Shown here: positions 33,528 through 44,300 of the stretch, one piece after another
How positions within the stretch are numbered: position 1 is the first letter of the stretch
How the letters are laid out: the number at the start of each line of letters is the position of its first letter
Assembly (NCBI GenBank): GCA_026708115.1
Contig: JAPOVL010000050.1
Location: forward strand, 92,876-156,875
Source: Chloroflexota bacterium
Lineage (GTDB): Bacteria > Chloroflexota > Anaerolineae > Aggregatilineales > Phototrophicaceae
DNA: 64,000 nt
Direction of reading: 5' to 3'
Made by a program: the position numbers and the translations under genes
Notes under the pieces: model-generated
The model's input: the letters and a program-made list of their open reading frames with translations, nothing else
The model's database searches: none
What the model was told of the DNA's origin: nothing

Positions 33528-35029
33528 TATCCGGTGCTGGGGTCTGGATAGGCATGTCCGCCTCCGTAGCTGAATACGGGTGTGGCGGTAGGTCGTGGCG
33601 GCAAGGGTACGTTGTAATCGATGGGCAGCGACGCGATGACCGATTCTGATCGCAGCGTGAACAAGGCCATCCAGCCGTCTTCACCTCCATAGTTGACCTT
33701 TACCCAGGGGCTGTATGGGCTGCGCGCGAGCAACTTCACCTGGGTGCCGTATGGCAAGGTGAGTTTTACGCGAAACGCGGTATCCGGGGCTTCGCGCAGG
33801 TTCCCTCCCGCAGCGACGTTCACAAATGCCCGGCTGCCCAGCTCCCCGTATCGTTGCGGCGGCAGCGGCGTGACATCGTAGACCTGCTTGATCTCCCCGA
33901 GATTCTTGGCGAGCAAGCCCGCGCTCATCCAACCAGTTTCCCCGTTGCCCAGTCGAATGTGCAGCCATTCGCGATTGCTGCTGATGCCGAGCACGTTCAT
34001 GGTTTGGCCGGCCGGCACCTGAAACAGCAATTGGGATTCGATATCGGGCGCGATGCGCATATTGACGCCGCCTTGCGTTTGCACGTATCCGGGTTGTGGA
34101 ATAGCTACAGGCCGGTCAAAGAGTACAATTGGCAGGTCCTTGACCAGGTCGTATTCGAAAAGTGAAGGGCTTGCAATGGAACCTTCGGGTTTCCGCCAAT
34201 CTCCCTGTGGATAGCTGAAATTGAGCTGTTCGCCGGCGTTCAGATCTATAAACTGTCCGAAGGCCAGCAGGCGGGTCTGTCCCTCTATAGCGATAAACTT
34301 GGTGGTACTGCCTTGGGTGAGGACAATGACTGTGCCATCGATCCTGAGGGATACGCCGTTGACCACCACGCGTGATGTCTGCCCGTATAGCCCCTGTATC
34401 ACCATGGCGCCGATCTCGGGAGCGCCATCGCACTGCCATTCGCTCGCACCGCTTTCCAAAGTGAAGGACTGCCATTTGGCAAAATCGCTATCGGGCAGCA
34501 CAGCATTTTCAATGTTGACCTGTCCAATCAGAAGAGCATCCATCAGGATGTTTTCTTCCAGGCGCAGCCAGATTAAGCCGCCTCCCGCGGCACTATCCAG
34601 GGCAAGCGAGCGAAGGGCATCAAGCGCGGCTGCTTCTATGACAGCGCCCGGATCCCGCAATAGATTTTCCTTCGGCGCGGTATTCGGCGCCCCGCCACCG
34701 TTACAGAAATGACCACTCGGGCCACCGAGACAACGGTTACCGGCTTCCGTATAGGCGTGCAATAGTGTGTCCATGCAGTCGACTTCACTGTCAATGCTGG
34801 CCTGGCTGCTCGTACGGTCAATCATCGTGGGTGTTGCTGTGGGAATCGCAGTCGGCTGTATTCTGACCAGAGTCGGCACTCGGGTCGGCGCCGTAGTCGG
34901 CGTTACATAGACGATCTCGATGGTGGCGCTTGGCGCAGCAAGGAGGTCGCCACGCGCAGTTTCTCGCTGCGATCGGCAGGCGACAGTCGCTAGCGATAGC
35001 AATATTAGAATAGCGAAGCGTATGCGCAT
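33524..35029 (-). CDS. SH3-domain lipoprotein
   Basis: 501 residues. A lipobox (LSLATVAC, lipidated Cys18) leads into a Thr/Pro-rich linker (PTTAPTRVPTLVRIQPTAIP). A central region of ~250 residues has no recognised fold but looks like a FecR-type strand pattern (GASEWQCDG...GVSLRIDGTVIVLTQGSTTKF). Two bacterial SH3 domains follow (~315-375 with GGVNMRIAPDIESQLLFQVP, and ~390-450 with GGNLREAPDTAFRVKLTLP). It should sit on the outer face of the membrane, binding peptidoglycan or polymer. Thr/Pro linkers of this kind are very frequent in Chloroflexota. Confidence 0.75.
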   Translation of the reverse strand: MRIRFAILILLSLATVACRSQRETARGDLLAAPSATIEIVYVTPTTAPTRVPTLVRIQPTAIPTATPTMIDRTSSQASIDSEVDCMDTLLHAYTEAGNRCLGGPSGHFCNGGGAPNTAPKENLLRDPGAVIEAAALDALRSLALDSAAGGGLIWLRLEENILMDALLIGQVNIENAVLPDSDFAKWQSFTLESGASEWQCDGAPEIGAMVIQGLYGQTSRVVVNGVSLRIDGTVIVLTQGSTTKFIAIEGQTRLLAFGQFIDLNAGEQLNFSYPQGDWRKPEGSIASPSLFEYDLVKDLPIVLFDRPVAIPQPGYVQTQGGVNMRIAPDIESQLLFQVPAGQTMNVLGISSNREWLHIRLGNGETGWMSAGLLAKNLGEIKQVYDVTPLPPQRYGELGSRAFVNVAAGGNLREAPDTAFRVKLTLPYGTQVKLLARSPYSPWVKVNYGGEDGWMALFTLRSESVIASLPIDYNVPLPPRPTATPVFSYGGGHAYPDPSTGY

Positions 35030-35067
35030 GACAACTTAGATGACCCGGGCGGGGCTGGTCAGATAGT

Positions 35068-35532
35068 CTAGTGGGATTTTGCCAGGAACTTCAGCGCCTT
35101 TTCGATGCTTTTCTTGGGGCTGACTTTGACTTGGGCGTCCAAGACAGTACCGTCTTCGCCGATGATCCAATGAGAGCGGATTACGCCCATGTATTTCTTG
35201 CCGTACATAGACTTTTCACCCCAGGCATCCCAAGCTTCCAGAACACCGTGATCCGGATCCGACAGCAAGTCGTAGGGCAAGTCTTCTTTGGCGATCCATT
35301 TGCTCAGCGCGGAGGGCTCATCCGGGCTCAATCCGAGTACGACAGCCTCCGATGTTTCGATTTGCGGGAAATTGTCGCGAAAGCCGCAGGCTTGCACGGT
35401 GCATCCCGAGGTGCCGGCTTTGGGATAAGCGAATAGCAAGACCTTGTTGCCGCGATAGTCGCTCAATCGGACTGCCTTGCCGTCTTGATTTAACAGTTCA
35501 AAATCCGGCGCTTTTTCTCCTACGGATGGCAT
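35068..35532 (-). CDS. bcp: Peroxiredoxin (BCP/PrxQ type)
   Basis: 154 residues: APDFELLNQDGKAVRLSDYRG, the active-site loop PKAGTSGCTVQACGFRD with peroxidatic and resolving Cys five apart, DPDHGVLEAWDAWGEKSMYG, and IIGEDGTVLDAQVKVSPKKS. It is the more conventional of the two BCP proteins in the window (the other is at 27673-28146) and reduces hydroperoxides. The ATG at 35532 follows AAAGGA. It is 38 bases upstream of the SH3 lipoprotein on the same strand, so the two may be co-transcribed. Confidence 0.9.
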   Translation of the reverse strand: MPSVGEKAPDFELLNQDGKAVRLSDYRGNKVLLFAYPKAGTSGCTVQACGFRDNFPQIETSEAVVLGLSPDEPSALSKWIAKEDLPYDLLSDPDHGVLEAWDAWGEKSMYGKKYMGVIRSHWIIGEDGTVLDAQVKVSPKKSIEKALKFLAKSH

Positions 35533-35629
35533 TGCAGATTCCTTTCGTAAATGTGCAAAGATGCGTTAGATTATAACCGATGGCGCGGCGGGGTCTATGT
35601 GAATTCGGATGTAATGCTGTACTCGACAG

Positions 35630-36697
35630 TCAAATCTGTCTGGCAATCAAGTCGCGCGCCAGATCCATTCCCAGCCACAGAGTCGCGGTCGCCTGAGCGG
35701 GCATTTGCAGGTGCAACTCGGCGGGAAAGCGCGACAGAAACTCGCTGTCTTCAGCAATTGGGGCGACGACGACACTTCGGCTCAATGTCTCTTCGGCTGT
35801 TCTGAAGGGAATATCGCTATCCCTTGCGGTAATACGCGCGTACCACTCCGGATCATGAATCAGCAGCAGGGTACTGATTTCCGGGCGTAATGTCAGCAGA
35901 TTGATGATGACGCCGGTCAGGCAGAGTTCGGCTTTGCCGGCATCCATCAACTCTTGCAAATAAAGGAGGGCCGGGTGCTGATAAAAGAAGTCCCAGCGCT
36001 GCGGCGCCCGGTTTTCCGGCATGTTGAACATTTCTTCCAGCACTTCGCACAAGACCTGGTGCCTCACGCTCCACTCTTGCGGATGGGTGAAGTCCGGCGT
36101 CGTTGGGCCGAACATCATCGCCGGCAGCACATGAAACATGCCACTGTCGTAAGCCGTTTTTTCCGAGCGGCGCGCCAGCATCGCTTTGTACGTGCCCCGG
36201 TCGTTGAAGACGGTCAAGGTCCCGATGCCGATCGCCGCGCAGCGTTTGGCCCCACGCAGCAAGGCGTCCCGGGGGTCTAGCGCGCGGTGGTAAGTGCTGC
36301 GTGAAGGCGCGCGCATCCAGCCGTCGGCGGCGGCGTCGCGCAGTTCGTTTTCCAGCGACGCGCAGGTGGCGAGCATGTCGAAGTAGCGTCCCAGCGCGCC
36401 ACGCAGTTTGAGCGGCGCCGGCCTCAAGCACTTCATGGTAAAGGTGTAGCCATTGTGCAGAAATGGCTTGCGGTTCTGTAAATCGTGCAGATAGCTGTAG
36501 TCGTATGCGGCATAGTCGCGCGCTTCGATAGCCGGGGGATAGGGATCGAGCACGCTGTCCAGATCGTGAATCTGCTCCGCGGAGGGGTAGAAAACCGTCA
36601 ACGGATGCTCGATGCCGTCCCGCGCGAAGGGCTGGCATTGATAGAGGTGCTGCAGGTAGTCGGTCAGGTTCTTGTAGTCGCGGCTGTCAATTGGCAT
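35630..36697 (-). CDS. Protein of unknown function with a possible degenerate Nudix-like region
   Basis: 355 residues from the ATG at 36697. A longer frame from 36832 is unlikely because it overlaps the upstream gene. No domain is certain. The middle (TYKAMLARRSEKTAYDSG, FHVLPAMMFGP, HQVLCEVLEEMFNMPE) is laid out like a Nudix fold and Nudix box, but the first Gly and some acidic residues of the box are not in register. No membrane segment or signal peptide. It is the last gene of the run NERD-addB-addA-membrane protein, 92 bases downstream of the last, so it may share their transcript. Confidence 0.5.
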   Translation of the reverse strand: MPIDSRDYKNLTDYLQHLYQCQPFARDGIEHPLTVFYPSAEQIHDLDSVLDPYPPAIEARDYAAYDYSYLHDLQNRKPFLHNGYTFTMKCLRPAPLKLRGALGRYFDMLATCASLENELRDAAADGWMRAPSRSTYHRALDPRDALLRGAKRCAAIGIGTLTVFNDRGTYKAMLARRSEKTAYDSGMFHVLPAMMFGPTTPDFTHPQEWSVRHQVLCEVLEEMFNMPENRAPQRWDFFYQHPALLYLQELMDAGKAELCLTGVIINLLTLRPEISTLLLIHDPEWYARITARDSDIPFRTAEETLSRSVVVAPIAEDSEFLSRFPAELHLQMPAQATATLWLGMDLARDLIARQI

Positions 36698-36789
36698 GTC
36701 TGATGTGGATATGGCTTTGAGTGGATTCCTTCGTGACGTGTAGCGCAGCAATTGTATCAACTCGACATAGACCAGGACAGTGCCGCTAC

Positions 36790-37755
36790 TTATTCGCCCT
36801 GCTCGGAAAGGCGAATTGCCAGACCCAGGCATCCATCAATCACGCAGGCCTCCAGAGCAAGGATCAGCAGTAGTCCAATTGACAAGTACGCGCCCTGCGG
36901 CAGCATTTTCCATACCATGCCCAGGCTGCCCAGGTTAGCCAAGAGCATGCCGCCATCCGCGAAGCCGCTGTAACCCAGCAAGAGGAAAAACCGCAGGCCA
37001 TCCGGCGCCATCAACCTGCCACCCAAGGCGCTTGTGACGGCGATGAGCCCTCCGGCGACCGCCGCGACTATCATAAGGGACAAGACGAATTGAGTTGCGA
37101 TGGCGAAGATGCGCTGTTTGATCGCGACCGATATCAAAATGCCGAAGGCGCCCGCGGCGCCCACCGTGGTGAGCGGGAGCAGCGTTTGGACTGTCATCAG
37201 CAGGATGACCATCAGCAGCGTGATCCAAATGTCAGAGGAGGCGCCCAAGATACTGCTGCTGAGGACGCGCAGGTATCCGCCGCCGAAGGCTGTCATGTTG
37301 GCTATCATGCCGAATTGCAAGACCAGACGCGCCAGGAGCAGCGCTATGATCGGCGCGCGCAGGCGATAGAGTAATGCCGCCCAGCGCGTGCGCAGCGACA
37401 TCCCGGCGCCGAATTCGGTGACCCGCAGGCTGTCCCAGGTTTGTCGACTGCGGTCGGCTTCGACCGATCCGATGCCGAAGGCCAGGGCGGCTAGAACCGT
37501 CGCCGTCTGGACCAATATCGACGGGAAATAGAGACAGCGCCAGAGAAAATCAGCGAGATTCTCGGCGCGGGCATCAATCGACGTGGCGCTGGCGTAGAGA
37601 TATCCGCCGCCGCCCAGCAGCAGAGCCAACAAGAATAGCTGTAATATGCTCTTCCGGCGCGAGCCCACAAGCCGTCGCTGCGCCAACTCGTATTGAAGGA
37701 TCGGATGATCCGGATGCGCCCAGTCGGGCAGCAACCTCTTCCACAGTTCAGGCAT
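36790..37755 (-). CDS. Polytopic membrane protein downstream of addA (ABC-2-permease-like)
   Basis: 321 residues with a soluble N-terminus (MPELWKRLLPDWAHPDHPILQYEL) and seven or eight hydrophobic segments. No family is certain. The layout and motif ADRSRQTWDSLRVTEFGA resemble ABC-2-type permease subunits, which often have 'TWDSLR/T' after the second helix. The ATG at 37755 overlaps the TGA of addA by eight bases (ATGCCTGA), so it is translationally coupled to the nuclease. No ATPase gene is present. Confidence 0.55.
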   Translation of the reverse strand: MPELWKRLLPDWAHPDHPILQYELAQRRLVGSRRKSILQLFLLALLLGGGGYLYASATSIDARAENLADFLWRCLYFPSILVQTATVLAALAFGIGSVEADRSRQTWDSLRVTEFGAGMSLRTRWAALLYRLRAPIIALLLARLVLQFGMIANMTAFGGGYLRVLSSSILGASSDIWITLLMVILLMTVQTLLPLTTVGAAGAFGILISVAIKQRIFAIATQFVLSLMIVAAVAGGLIAVTSALGGRLMAPDGLRFFLLLGYSGFADGGMLLANLGSLGMVWKMLPQGAYLSIGLLLILALEACVIDGCLGLAIRLSEQGE

Positions 37756-40700
37756 GGAACTGTTCCAACTCGACGATGCGATCTGCGAGCGCGTTGAGTT
37801 CCGCCAGGCAGTCATGTTTATCTATTGGCAGGGTGCTGTTGTCCGCCAGGTAATGGACGTATGTTGCTGGCAGATCCGGCAATCTCAAGCGCGCCTGGGC
37901 GGCCGCGGCATAAACTGCCAGTTGCAGGGTGTAGCGCCGGACGTGATTCTGGCGGGCGCCTTGGATCGGGGTTGTTTTGTAGTCGACGACGATCCAGTTT
38001 CCATCCGCCCCTCGCAAGAGCAGGTCCATCACGCCGTGTATGATTCGACCGTCCGAGCGATAAACGAAGCGCAATTCGCTGTAAACGGGCCGACGCTCGG
38101 CGCGCGCGGATCTAATCCATCCGAAGACGACGCTGCCTCGAAACTCGGTCAGCAAGCGCTTGGCAGCGTCCACAATCTCGTCGATATCGCGGTTGAGAGT
38201 CACGCCCTTTTGCCAGGCGCAGGAGCGAATGATGTCATCCGTCGCGTCATAGCGGCCGAAACGCAGCAGATCATGCACGATGGCGCCAAGCACACGGCGG
38301 GAATACCTCCGACGACCGAGCGCGTCCACGTTAGGCGCTGCGATGGATTTCTCGTCTTCGGCGGGACCATACAGGCGTCTGCGGTAGAATTCACGTTCGC
38401 TAGCGCTGCTATGCAGGTAGGCGCCCAGGTCGGCCAACTGCGTCGCCGAAATGTGTTTGAGACGATAACCGTCCTGCGCCGGAACCGATTTGAGCAAAGG
38501 TGGAGGCAGCGGCGGAAGTTCACCGGGGCTTTGAGGGGCTTCCGATGTGCGATTGCCGGCGCCAAAGCCAACTTGCAGGTCGCGTGGCAGCGGCGGCATG
38601 CGGACGAGTATGCTGTCACAATTGAAACTGTGCCATGCTTGCTCATTTGGTTCGAGATCATGCATGTCGAAGGCCTCGAGAAGCTGGCCCAGCCATCCGC
38701 GGGCGGAGAGCTGGCCGTTCTTGTTAAAGGTCATCTGGCCGCTGACAAGCAAATAATCTTGGGCGCGGGTCGCCGCTACGTAAAGCAGTCTTTTGCGTTC
38801 AGCCGCTTCCTTCTGGGCAAGCAACCTGGCGTTGCGACGATGGGCAAAGGTTCTGACTGGCTTGTTTTGCTCGACATCAAAAACCTGGCAACTCAAGCCA
38901 AAATCCGCATCGCTGAGCAATGTCGGCGCGGCGCCACTGCCTCTTGTCCAGGACGCGTCCGCCAGGATGACCAGCGGAAATTCCAGCCCTTTGCTGGCGT
39001 GCACAGTCATCAAGCGTATGGCATTACCGGCTTCGACCAAAACCTCGCCTTCGCGGATTTCACGCGAACTGAGATCGGCCAGATAGCGGGAAAACTTCCC
39101 CAGCGTGATCTTGCCGCTGTCCTCGGCCAACTGCAGCAGTTTTTCCACGTTGCCGCGACGACGTGCGCCGTCCGGTAATCCTGTCAATATCGAGAGATAG
39201 CCGGTCGAGGTCAGCGCTCGTCCCAACAATTCAAAGATCGTGACGCGTCCCGCCATTTGCTGCAGCTGGTCCAGCGTATCCGCTGCGAACTTGAGCAGGC
39301 CTTGATCTTCGTCAGCTATGCCTGGCACTTCGCTGATCTGAGCGATTCGCATGGCAGTCCAGAGGGGCAAGGGATTGCCTGACGGCGAGTCCGGATCTGT
39401 CATCAGGCGCAAGGCAAAGAGCAGATCGTCGCTGAACCCGAACAACGGCGAACGCAAAGCGGAGGCCAAAGACAGATTGTCGAGCGGATTGTGCAGGCAG
39501 CGCAAAAGATCCAGCATATCCCAGACTTCTTGCCGGTCATAGTAGCCGCGTCCGGCGACTGTGAGGAAGGGAATCCCGAGGGTCTTGAAACAGTCTTCGT
39601 AGATCTTGACCTTGCTCATGGCCTGGAAGAGGACGGCGATATCGCCATACATGATGGGCCGGCATCGGCTGCGGTCGCGATCGAAAACAAGTCTTTCCGA
39701 AGCGATTAGCTCTTTAATACGCCCCGCGATCTCGACGGCTTCCCATTGCCGCATCTCGTCAGCCGGGATGCGTCTTGCTCGTCCGGGCTTTGGCGCGGGA
39801 TGGCCGCCGCTTTCACCGTGCGCTTGATGATCCAGCAAGATACATTCGATGGGCGGATCGTCTGGCGATTCCTCGCGAAAGGCGGACATTGGCCTGTCGA
39901 ATGGCACCTGGAACTCTGCGACCGGGCTGTCGTCGTCCCGGACAAGTATGCGTGAAAACAGGCTATTGAATTGCGCGATCAGCCGGCGATGGCTGCGAAA
40001 GGAAGTGGACAGCGCCAGCTCTTTTCCGTTGGCATCCGCGGCGATTTGAGCGCGGACGCGTTCAAAAACGCTGACATCCGCGCCGCGGAACTGGTAGATG
40101 CTCTGTTTGGGATCGCCGACGGCGAAGAGCGCGCCGCCACGGTCGAGATCCGCCAAAGCGCTAATGATTCGCCATTGCCGGTCATTGGTATCTTGAAATT
40201 CGTCGACCAGCAGGTGGTTGAATTCAGCCTCGCGATAGCGTCGTCTGATTTGGTCCTGTGACAGGACCTGTGCGGTCAAGCGTTCCAGATCGTCAAAGTC
40301 GACCAGGGCGCGCTCCGCCTTAAGCTTCCCATATGCGTCCTGCACCTTGGCCAGAAGTCCGATCCAGAGCGGCAGCATTTGCGCGCTTAACGCGTCCAGC
40401 GCGCCCAAGGGTTCGCCAAGTTCCTCCAACAGCTCTTTCATTCGAGAGCGCGCGCCGCGCAACAGGTCGGCTGCCTGTTTTTTCTCCTCTTTGCCACCCC
40501 AAGCTGCTGCCGAACCGATATTGCCTACCGCGCCCTTGCTCTGGCATTCGGCTATCAGTTGCCAGATGACATCGGCATTTTCAACTTCTGCCTCGCGCAT
40601 CTGGTACAAGAAGGACTGGTACTGCCGATACAAGGTGCCGAGTTTGTCTTCGGGCGGGCAGCCAGATGCGTTGCTCAGAATCTGGATTTCTTGGCACTGA

Positions 40701-41338
40701 AACAGTCGCTGGCGCGCTCCTAGAACATCCTGCGACCATTGTTCCCGCCAGGTCTGCAGGGCTGTTTCGGGATTGGGCGCTTCGCTGAGGAGCGCGAGGC
40801 TGACGAGATCTTGTCGCGTGATAGTAGCGAGGATCTTGTCGGCGTCATAGAACGAGAAAAGCGCCAGCGACTCAGGCTCCGAAGTTGCAAGCACTTCTTC
40901 GACGGCGTTTTCCAGTAGAATCGACGCTTCGATTTCGTCCAGCACTTCGAACTTGGGGTCAATACCGGCTTGGGCGGCGTTGGCGCGCAGGATCGACGCG
41001 CACAAGCCATGAATGGTGTCGATGCGTGCGCTGTCCATCTCGGACAAATGACGCAGCCAGACGGCGTCCCTTGTGCATTCGGCGCGCCGCTCCATTTCGA
41101 GTCGGACGCGATGACGCATCTCGAAAGCGGCTTCGCGCGTGAATGTGATGGCAACCAGCGATTTGATCGGCCATTCCGGGTTCGCTTCCAGCAATTGCAG
41201 ATAGCGTTCTACCAGGACGCGCGTCTTGCCGGACCCGGCGCCGGCGACGACGATCAGGTTTTTGTCGTGGATGTCTACGGCGTCTTTTTGCTCAGTCGTG
41301 AATTGCATTGGGTAGTCGACCGCGGGTTTGTCGTCCAT
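37748..41338 (-). CDS. addA: AddA-type helicase-nuclease
   Basis: 1196 residues. A UvrD/Rep superfamily 1 helicase with Walker A GAGSGKT (33-39), SLVAITFTREAAFEMR (motif Ia), motif II LLVDEFQDTNDRQW, GDPKQSIYQFRGADVSVF (III), and LMTVHASKGLEFPLVILAD (V-region). The C-terminal ~200 residues form a PD-(D/E)XK nuclease with GVMDLLLRG and VVDYKTTP. With AddB it processes DNA double-strand breaks for RecA. The start is the ATG at 41338, which overlaps the addB stop (TAATG) and has GAAGG upstream; the frame extends to 41383 but that would overlap addB. Confidence 0.9.
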   Translation of the reverse strand: MDDKPAVDYPMQFTTEQKDAVDIHDKNLIVVAGAGSGKTRVLVERYLQLLEANPEWPIKSLVAITFTREAAFEMRHRVRLEMERRAECTRDAVWLRHLSEMDSARIDTIHGLCASILRANAAQAGIDPKFEVLDEIEASILLENAVEEVLATSEPESLALFSFYDADKILATITRQDLVSLALLSEAPNPETALQTWREQWSQDVLGARQRLFQCQEIQILSNASGCPPEDKLGTLYRQYQSFLYQMREAEVENADVIWQLIAECQSKGAVGNIGSAAAWGGKEEKKQAADLLRGARSRMKELLEELGEPLGALDALSAQMLPLWIGLLAKVQDAYGKLKAERALVDFDDLERLTAQVLSQDQIRRRYREAEFNHLLVDEFQDTNDRQWRIISALADLDRGGALFAVGDPKQSIYQFRGADVSVFERVRAQIAADANGKELALSTSFRSHRRLIAQFNSLFSRILVRDDDSPVAEFQVPFDRPMSAFREESPDDPPIECILLDHQAHGESGGHPAPKPGRARRIPADEMRQWEAVEIAGRIKELIASERLVFDRDRSRCRPIMYGDIAVLFQAMSKVKIYEDCFKTLGIPFLTVAGRGYYDRQEVWDMLDLLRCLHNPLDNLSLASALRSPLFGFSDDLLFALRLMTDPDSPSGNPLPLWTAMRIAQISEVPGIADEDQGLLKFAADTLDQLQQMAGRVTIFELLGRALTSTGYLSILTGLPDGARRRGNVEKLLQLAEDSGKITLGKFSRYLADLSSREIREGEVLVEAGNAIRLMTVHASKGLEFPLVILADASWTRGSGAAPTLLSDADFGLSCQVFDVEQNKPVRTFAHRRNARLLAQKEAAERKRLLYVAATRAQDYLLVSGQMTFNKNGQLSARGWLGQLLEAFDMHDLEPNEQAWHSFNCDSILVRMPPLPRDLQVGFGAGNRTSEAPQSPGELPPLPPPLLKSVPAQDGYRLKHISATQLADLGAYLHSSASEREFYRRRLYGPAEDEKSIAAPNVDALGRRRYSRRVLGAIVHDLLRFGRYDATDDIIRSCAWQKGVTLNRDIDEIVDAAKRLLTEFRGSVVFGWIRSARAERRPVYSELRFVYRSDGRIIHGVMDLLLRGADGNWIVVDYKTTPIQGARQNHVRRYTLQLAVYAAAAQARLRLPDLPATYVHYLADNSTLPIDKHDCLAELNALADRIVELEQFHA

Positions 41339-44300
41339 TAGACCTTCGGATTCTTGTAGGGACTGGTGACGCTGACGCGACATAGACGCGCGTATTCACA
41401 GTAGCGAGCGCATTTGCCGCCGTCGAGTTTTGTCGGTCGCACGGGAAAGCTGCCCTTGCGCCCGGCCTGGACGTTCTGCGCAACTTGCGCGCGCGCGGCT
41501 GCAATCGCCATTTTGTCCTCTTCGCTATCGAGGTCGATTGCGCCGCTGATATCGAGACTGCGCAGATGCCAAAACATACTCGCCTTGACATGGGACGGGT
41601 GTGTCATATTTGCGCGTTCCGCTTGCAGCGCCAAGACATAGAGCATCATCTGCAAGTCGCGCCCGGCTTCCATCTCGCTTCGGCCGATGCGGGTGGCGCC
41701 GGTTTTGTAGTCCAGCAATATCAGTTGGTCATCCACGACATCGATGCGATCAATCTTGCCGCGTACCAGCAGTTTTTCGCCGAGCTCGGGCAAATCAATG
41801 GCCAGCCTCTCGAACTCATATTCCACAGTATAGACTTGGCGGTCGCCTTCCAGGCGGTTGAGGGGACTGGCGTCGGAAAAATCGCGCCTAATTAAGGCAC
41901 GCAAGCGCTTGAACAGCATGGCTTTTTCCGCTTGCCAACGCGGACCAGCCAAGAAGCCCAGCGCTTGTGGCGCGCTATCGAGTTTCTGTCTGGCAATCGG
42001 CTCGAATATTTCCAGCACCCGCGCCAGATTGTCCGGCCGGATGGCGAGCTCGCCAATCTCAAAATAGGTTTCCTCAAGGATGTCGTGATTGAGCAGACCG
42101 AGTTGCAGCAAGTCGTAGCCGGCTTCCGGCTCTTTCGTCTCGGCGAGCTTCAGCAGCCGCTTGGCGAAAAAGCGAAAGCCGCACAAGCCATAATCCTGGA
42201 GTTGCGACGCGCTCCAGATTCGCCTGGGCCCCAGTTGTTTCTCGGTCTGCTCGCGCAAGACCGGGCGCGTCAGCTGCCCGCTGAATTGGTCATAAGAGAC
42301 CTGCGCCGACATCCGGCGCCGCTCGACAGCCTGTCCATGCTTGATTTGGGACCAGAGCAGCCTATGTTTGGGGCTGCGCTTCAGCCAGTCGCCGTACCAG
42401 GCGGGGACATCAGCGCCCCCGCCATTCGCAAGCGCGCTCGCCATCGACAGCATCAGTTCTGCAGGGGACGCCGCCTCTTCCGGGGGCAGAACTTGACCAA
42501 CAGCGACCGTCTCGATCGGCAACTTCGGAAACGCTTGCATCACCGAGCGCCACAAATAGCTTTCCAGCCAAACTTTGCCATCCTTGAAGCTCGGACGCGA
42601 CAGAGTTAAGGACTGCCGCGGCAAGCTGATCAACTCCACAAACAAGCCGCGATCGTCGACGCGCTCGGCCTGCGTCGCCAGTTGGACGCCTTTGGACTGC
42701 AAATGCTCTCGTTCCGAATCCAGGTAAATTGGATCATCCGGTATCTCGGCCGGGAACAGGCCTTCCGCCAAGCCCATGATATAAATATGCTCGTGCGGCA
42801 ATCCCCGCGCTTCGGTAGCAGTGGTCACCAGCACGCGCCCGTCCCGGACGGCGTCGGAAGACTGCCCGGAGGCATTACTCAAGGCGTATTTGAGATCGGC
42901 CCAGAAGCGATGCCATTCGATTTGGCTGGGCTCTCCCAACTCCGTCCGGAGAATTTGACCGGAGACGAGCAAACTGTGCAGGATATCATTCAGGCTATTG
43001 AGCGCTGCCAGATCTCGCCCCACAAAGTCGTCAGTTGGGCGCAAGCCGTCGGTTATGCGCTCGCTGATCCCGAGTGAAAATTTGCCGTTGACGTCCGGCG
43101 TCTGGTCTTCAAGGTAGGGGTAGTGGCCGATCAGATGTTTCAGCCAGTCGACATAGCAGTCGAGGTCCGCCGATGCCGGAGGCGTGACGCCAGCCAGAAA
43201 ACGGTCCAGCTTGCGCGCCAGGTTCTCCGCTCGCTCCCCCGTGGCTTCGACGGTTTGTTCGTCGTCAATCCAGGGATGATCGGCAGCCAATTCAATCATG
43301 TTGATCCAGTGGTGTTGCGTGCCGCGCAAGAACAGTTGCTCTCGGCTGATTCTGTCCAGGAGGTCGATATCTTCTTCGCTCAATCCGGAATCGATATAGG
43401 GCGAACGCAAAATGTCCAAGAGGTCGGCGCGTCGAAAATGCGGCGCCAGATCGAGCAGGTCGATCAAGACGGCAATTACAGGAATCGTATGCAAGAGCGG
43501 CTGGTTGTGCAGCAGCAAGGGCAGATCGTATTCGACTCGCCCTTGCCGGAAATAAGACGCGTAGCGATCCCAGTCGCGCAGCGCGATCATTATATCGTCG
43601 GCGCGCAGGCCTTTTAGCAACTGTCCTTTTATCGCGCGCAAGACAGCTCTTGTTTCTTGGGCTTCGCTGGGCATGGCAATCAATCGAAGCGCCTCGCCCC
43701 CGGAGGGAGCGGGCTTGGCCTGGAATATCACTTGGCCCAGTTGCGCGATGTCAGCGTGCCGATCGTCCCCGCGCGCTGGCAGCGTCGTTATGTGAAGACT
43801 TGATCCGGCCTCTTCGTGAGCGTCTTCCAGGCGCGAACGGGTGAGTTCACTGCGACGGGAAATCGCGCCAGCTGTTTCCGGTAAACTCGTCAGCGTGATG
43901 TCGACCTGCGGAACCACCCGAGCCAGTTCGGCCAACAGTCGCGCTTGCACCGGCGTGTACTGATCGAAACCGTCGACAATGACCAGATCCACATCCCCTA
44001 CGATATCCCGCTGTTGACGAAGAGTTGCCAACGCCAGCCATCCTTCACCTTCGATATCAACGAGTTCGCTGTCAATCAGCGTCTTTTGGTACAGCCGATA
44101 GATTGCCGCGATATCGCGATCTTTGTCGGAGCCCCCCGCCCGCGCGAATTGCTGAACATCGACACCGTTCTGTTTCAACTCGTTGATCAGGTCGGCTACT
44201 ATCTCGATGAATCCATGGGTGTTTGCGATTCTGCCAAAATAGCGCAGTTCGCCTGCGGCGTTTAAGCGACTTGTCAGGCTACGCAGCAAGGCCAATTGCG

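Noticed and set aside
37754..39178. Forward frame of 474 codons opposite addA
   Set aside because: Antisense of the conserved nuclease end of addA; no domain and no start signal.
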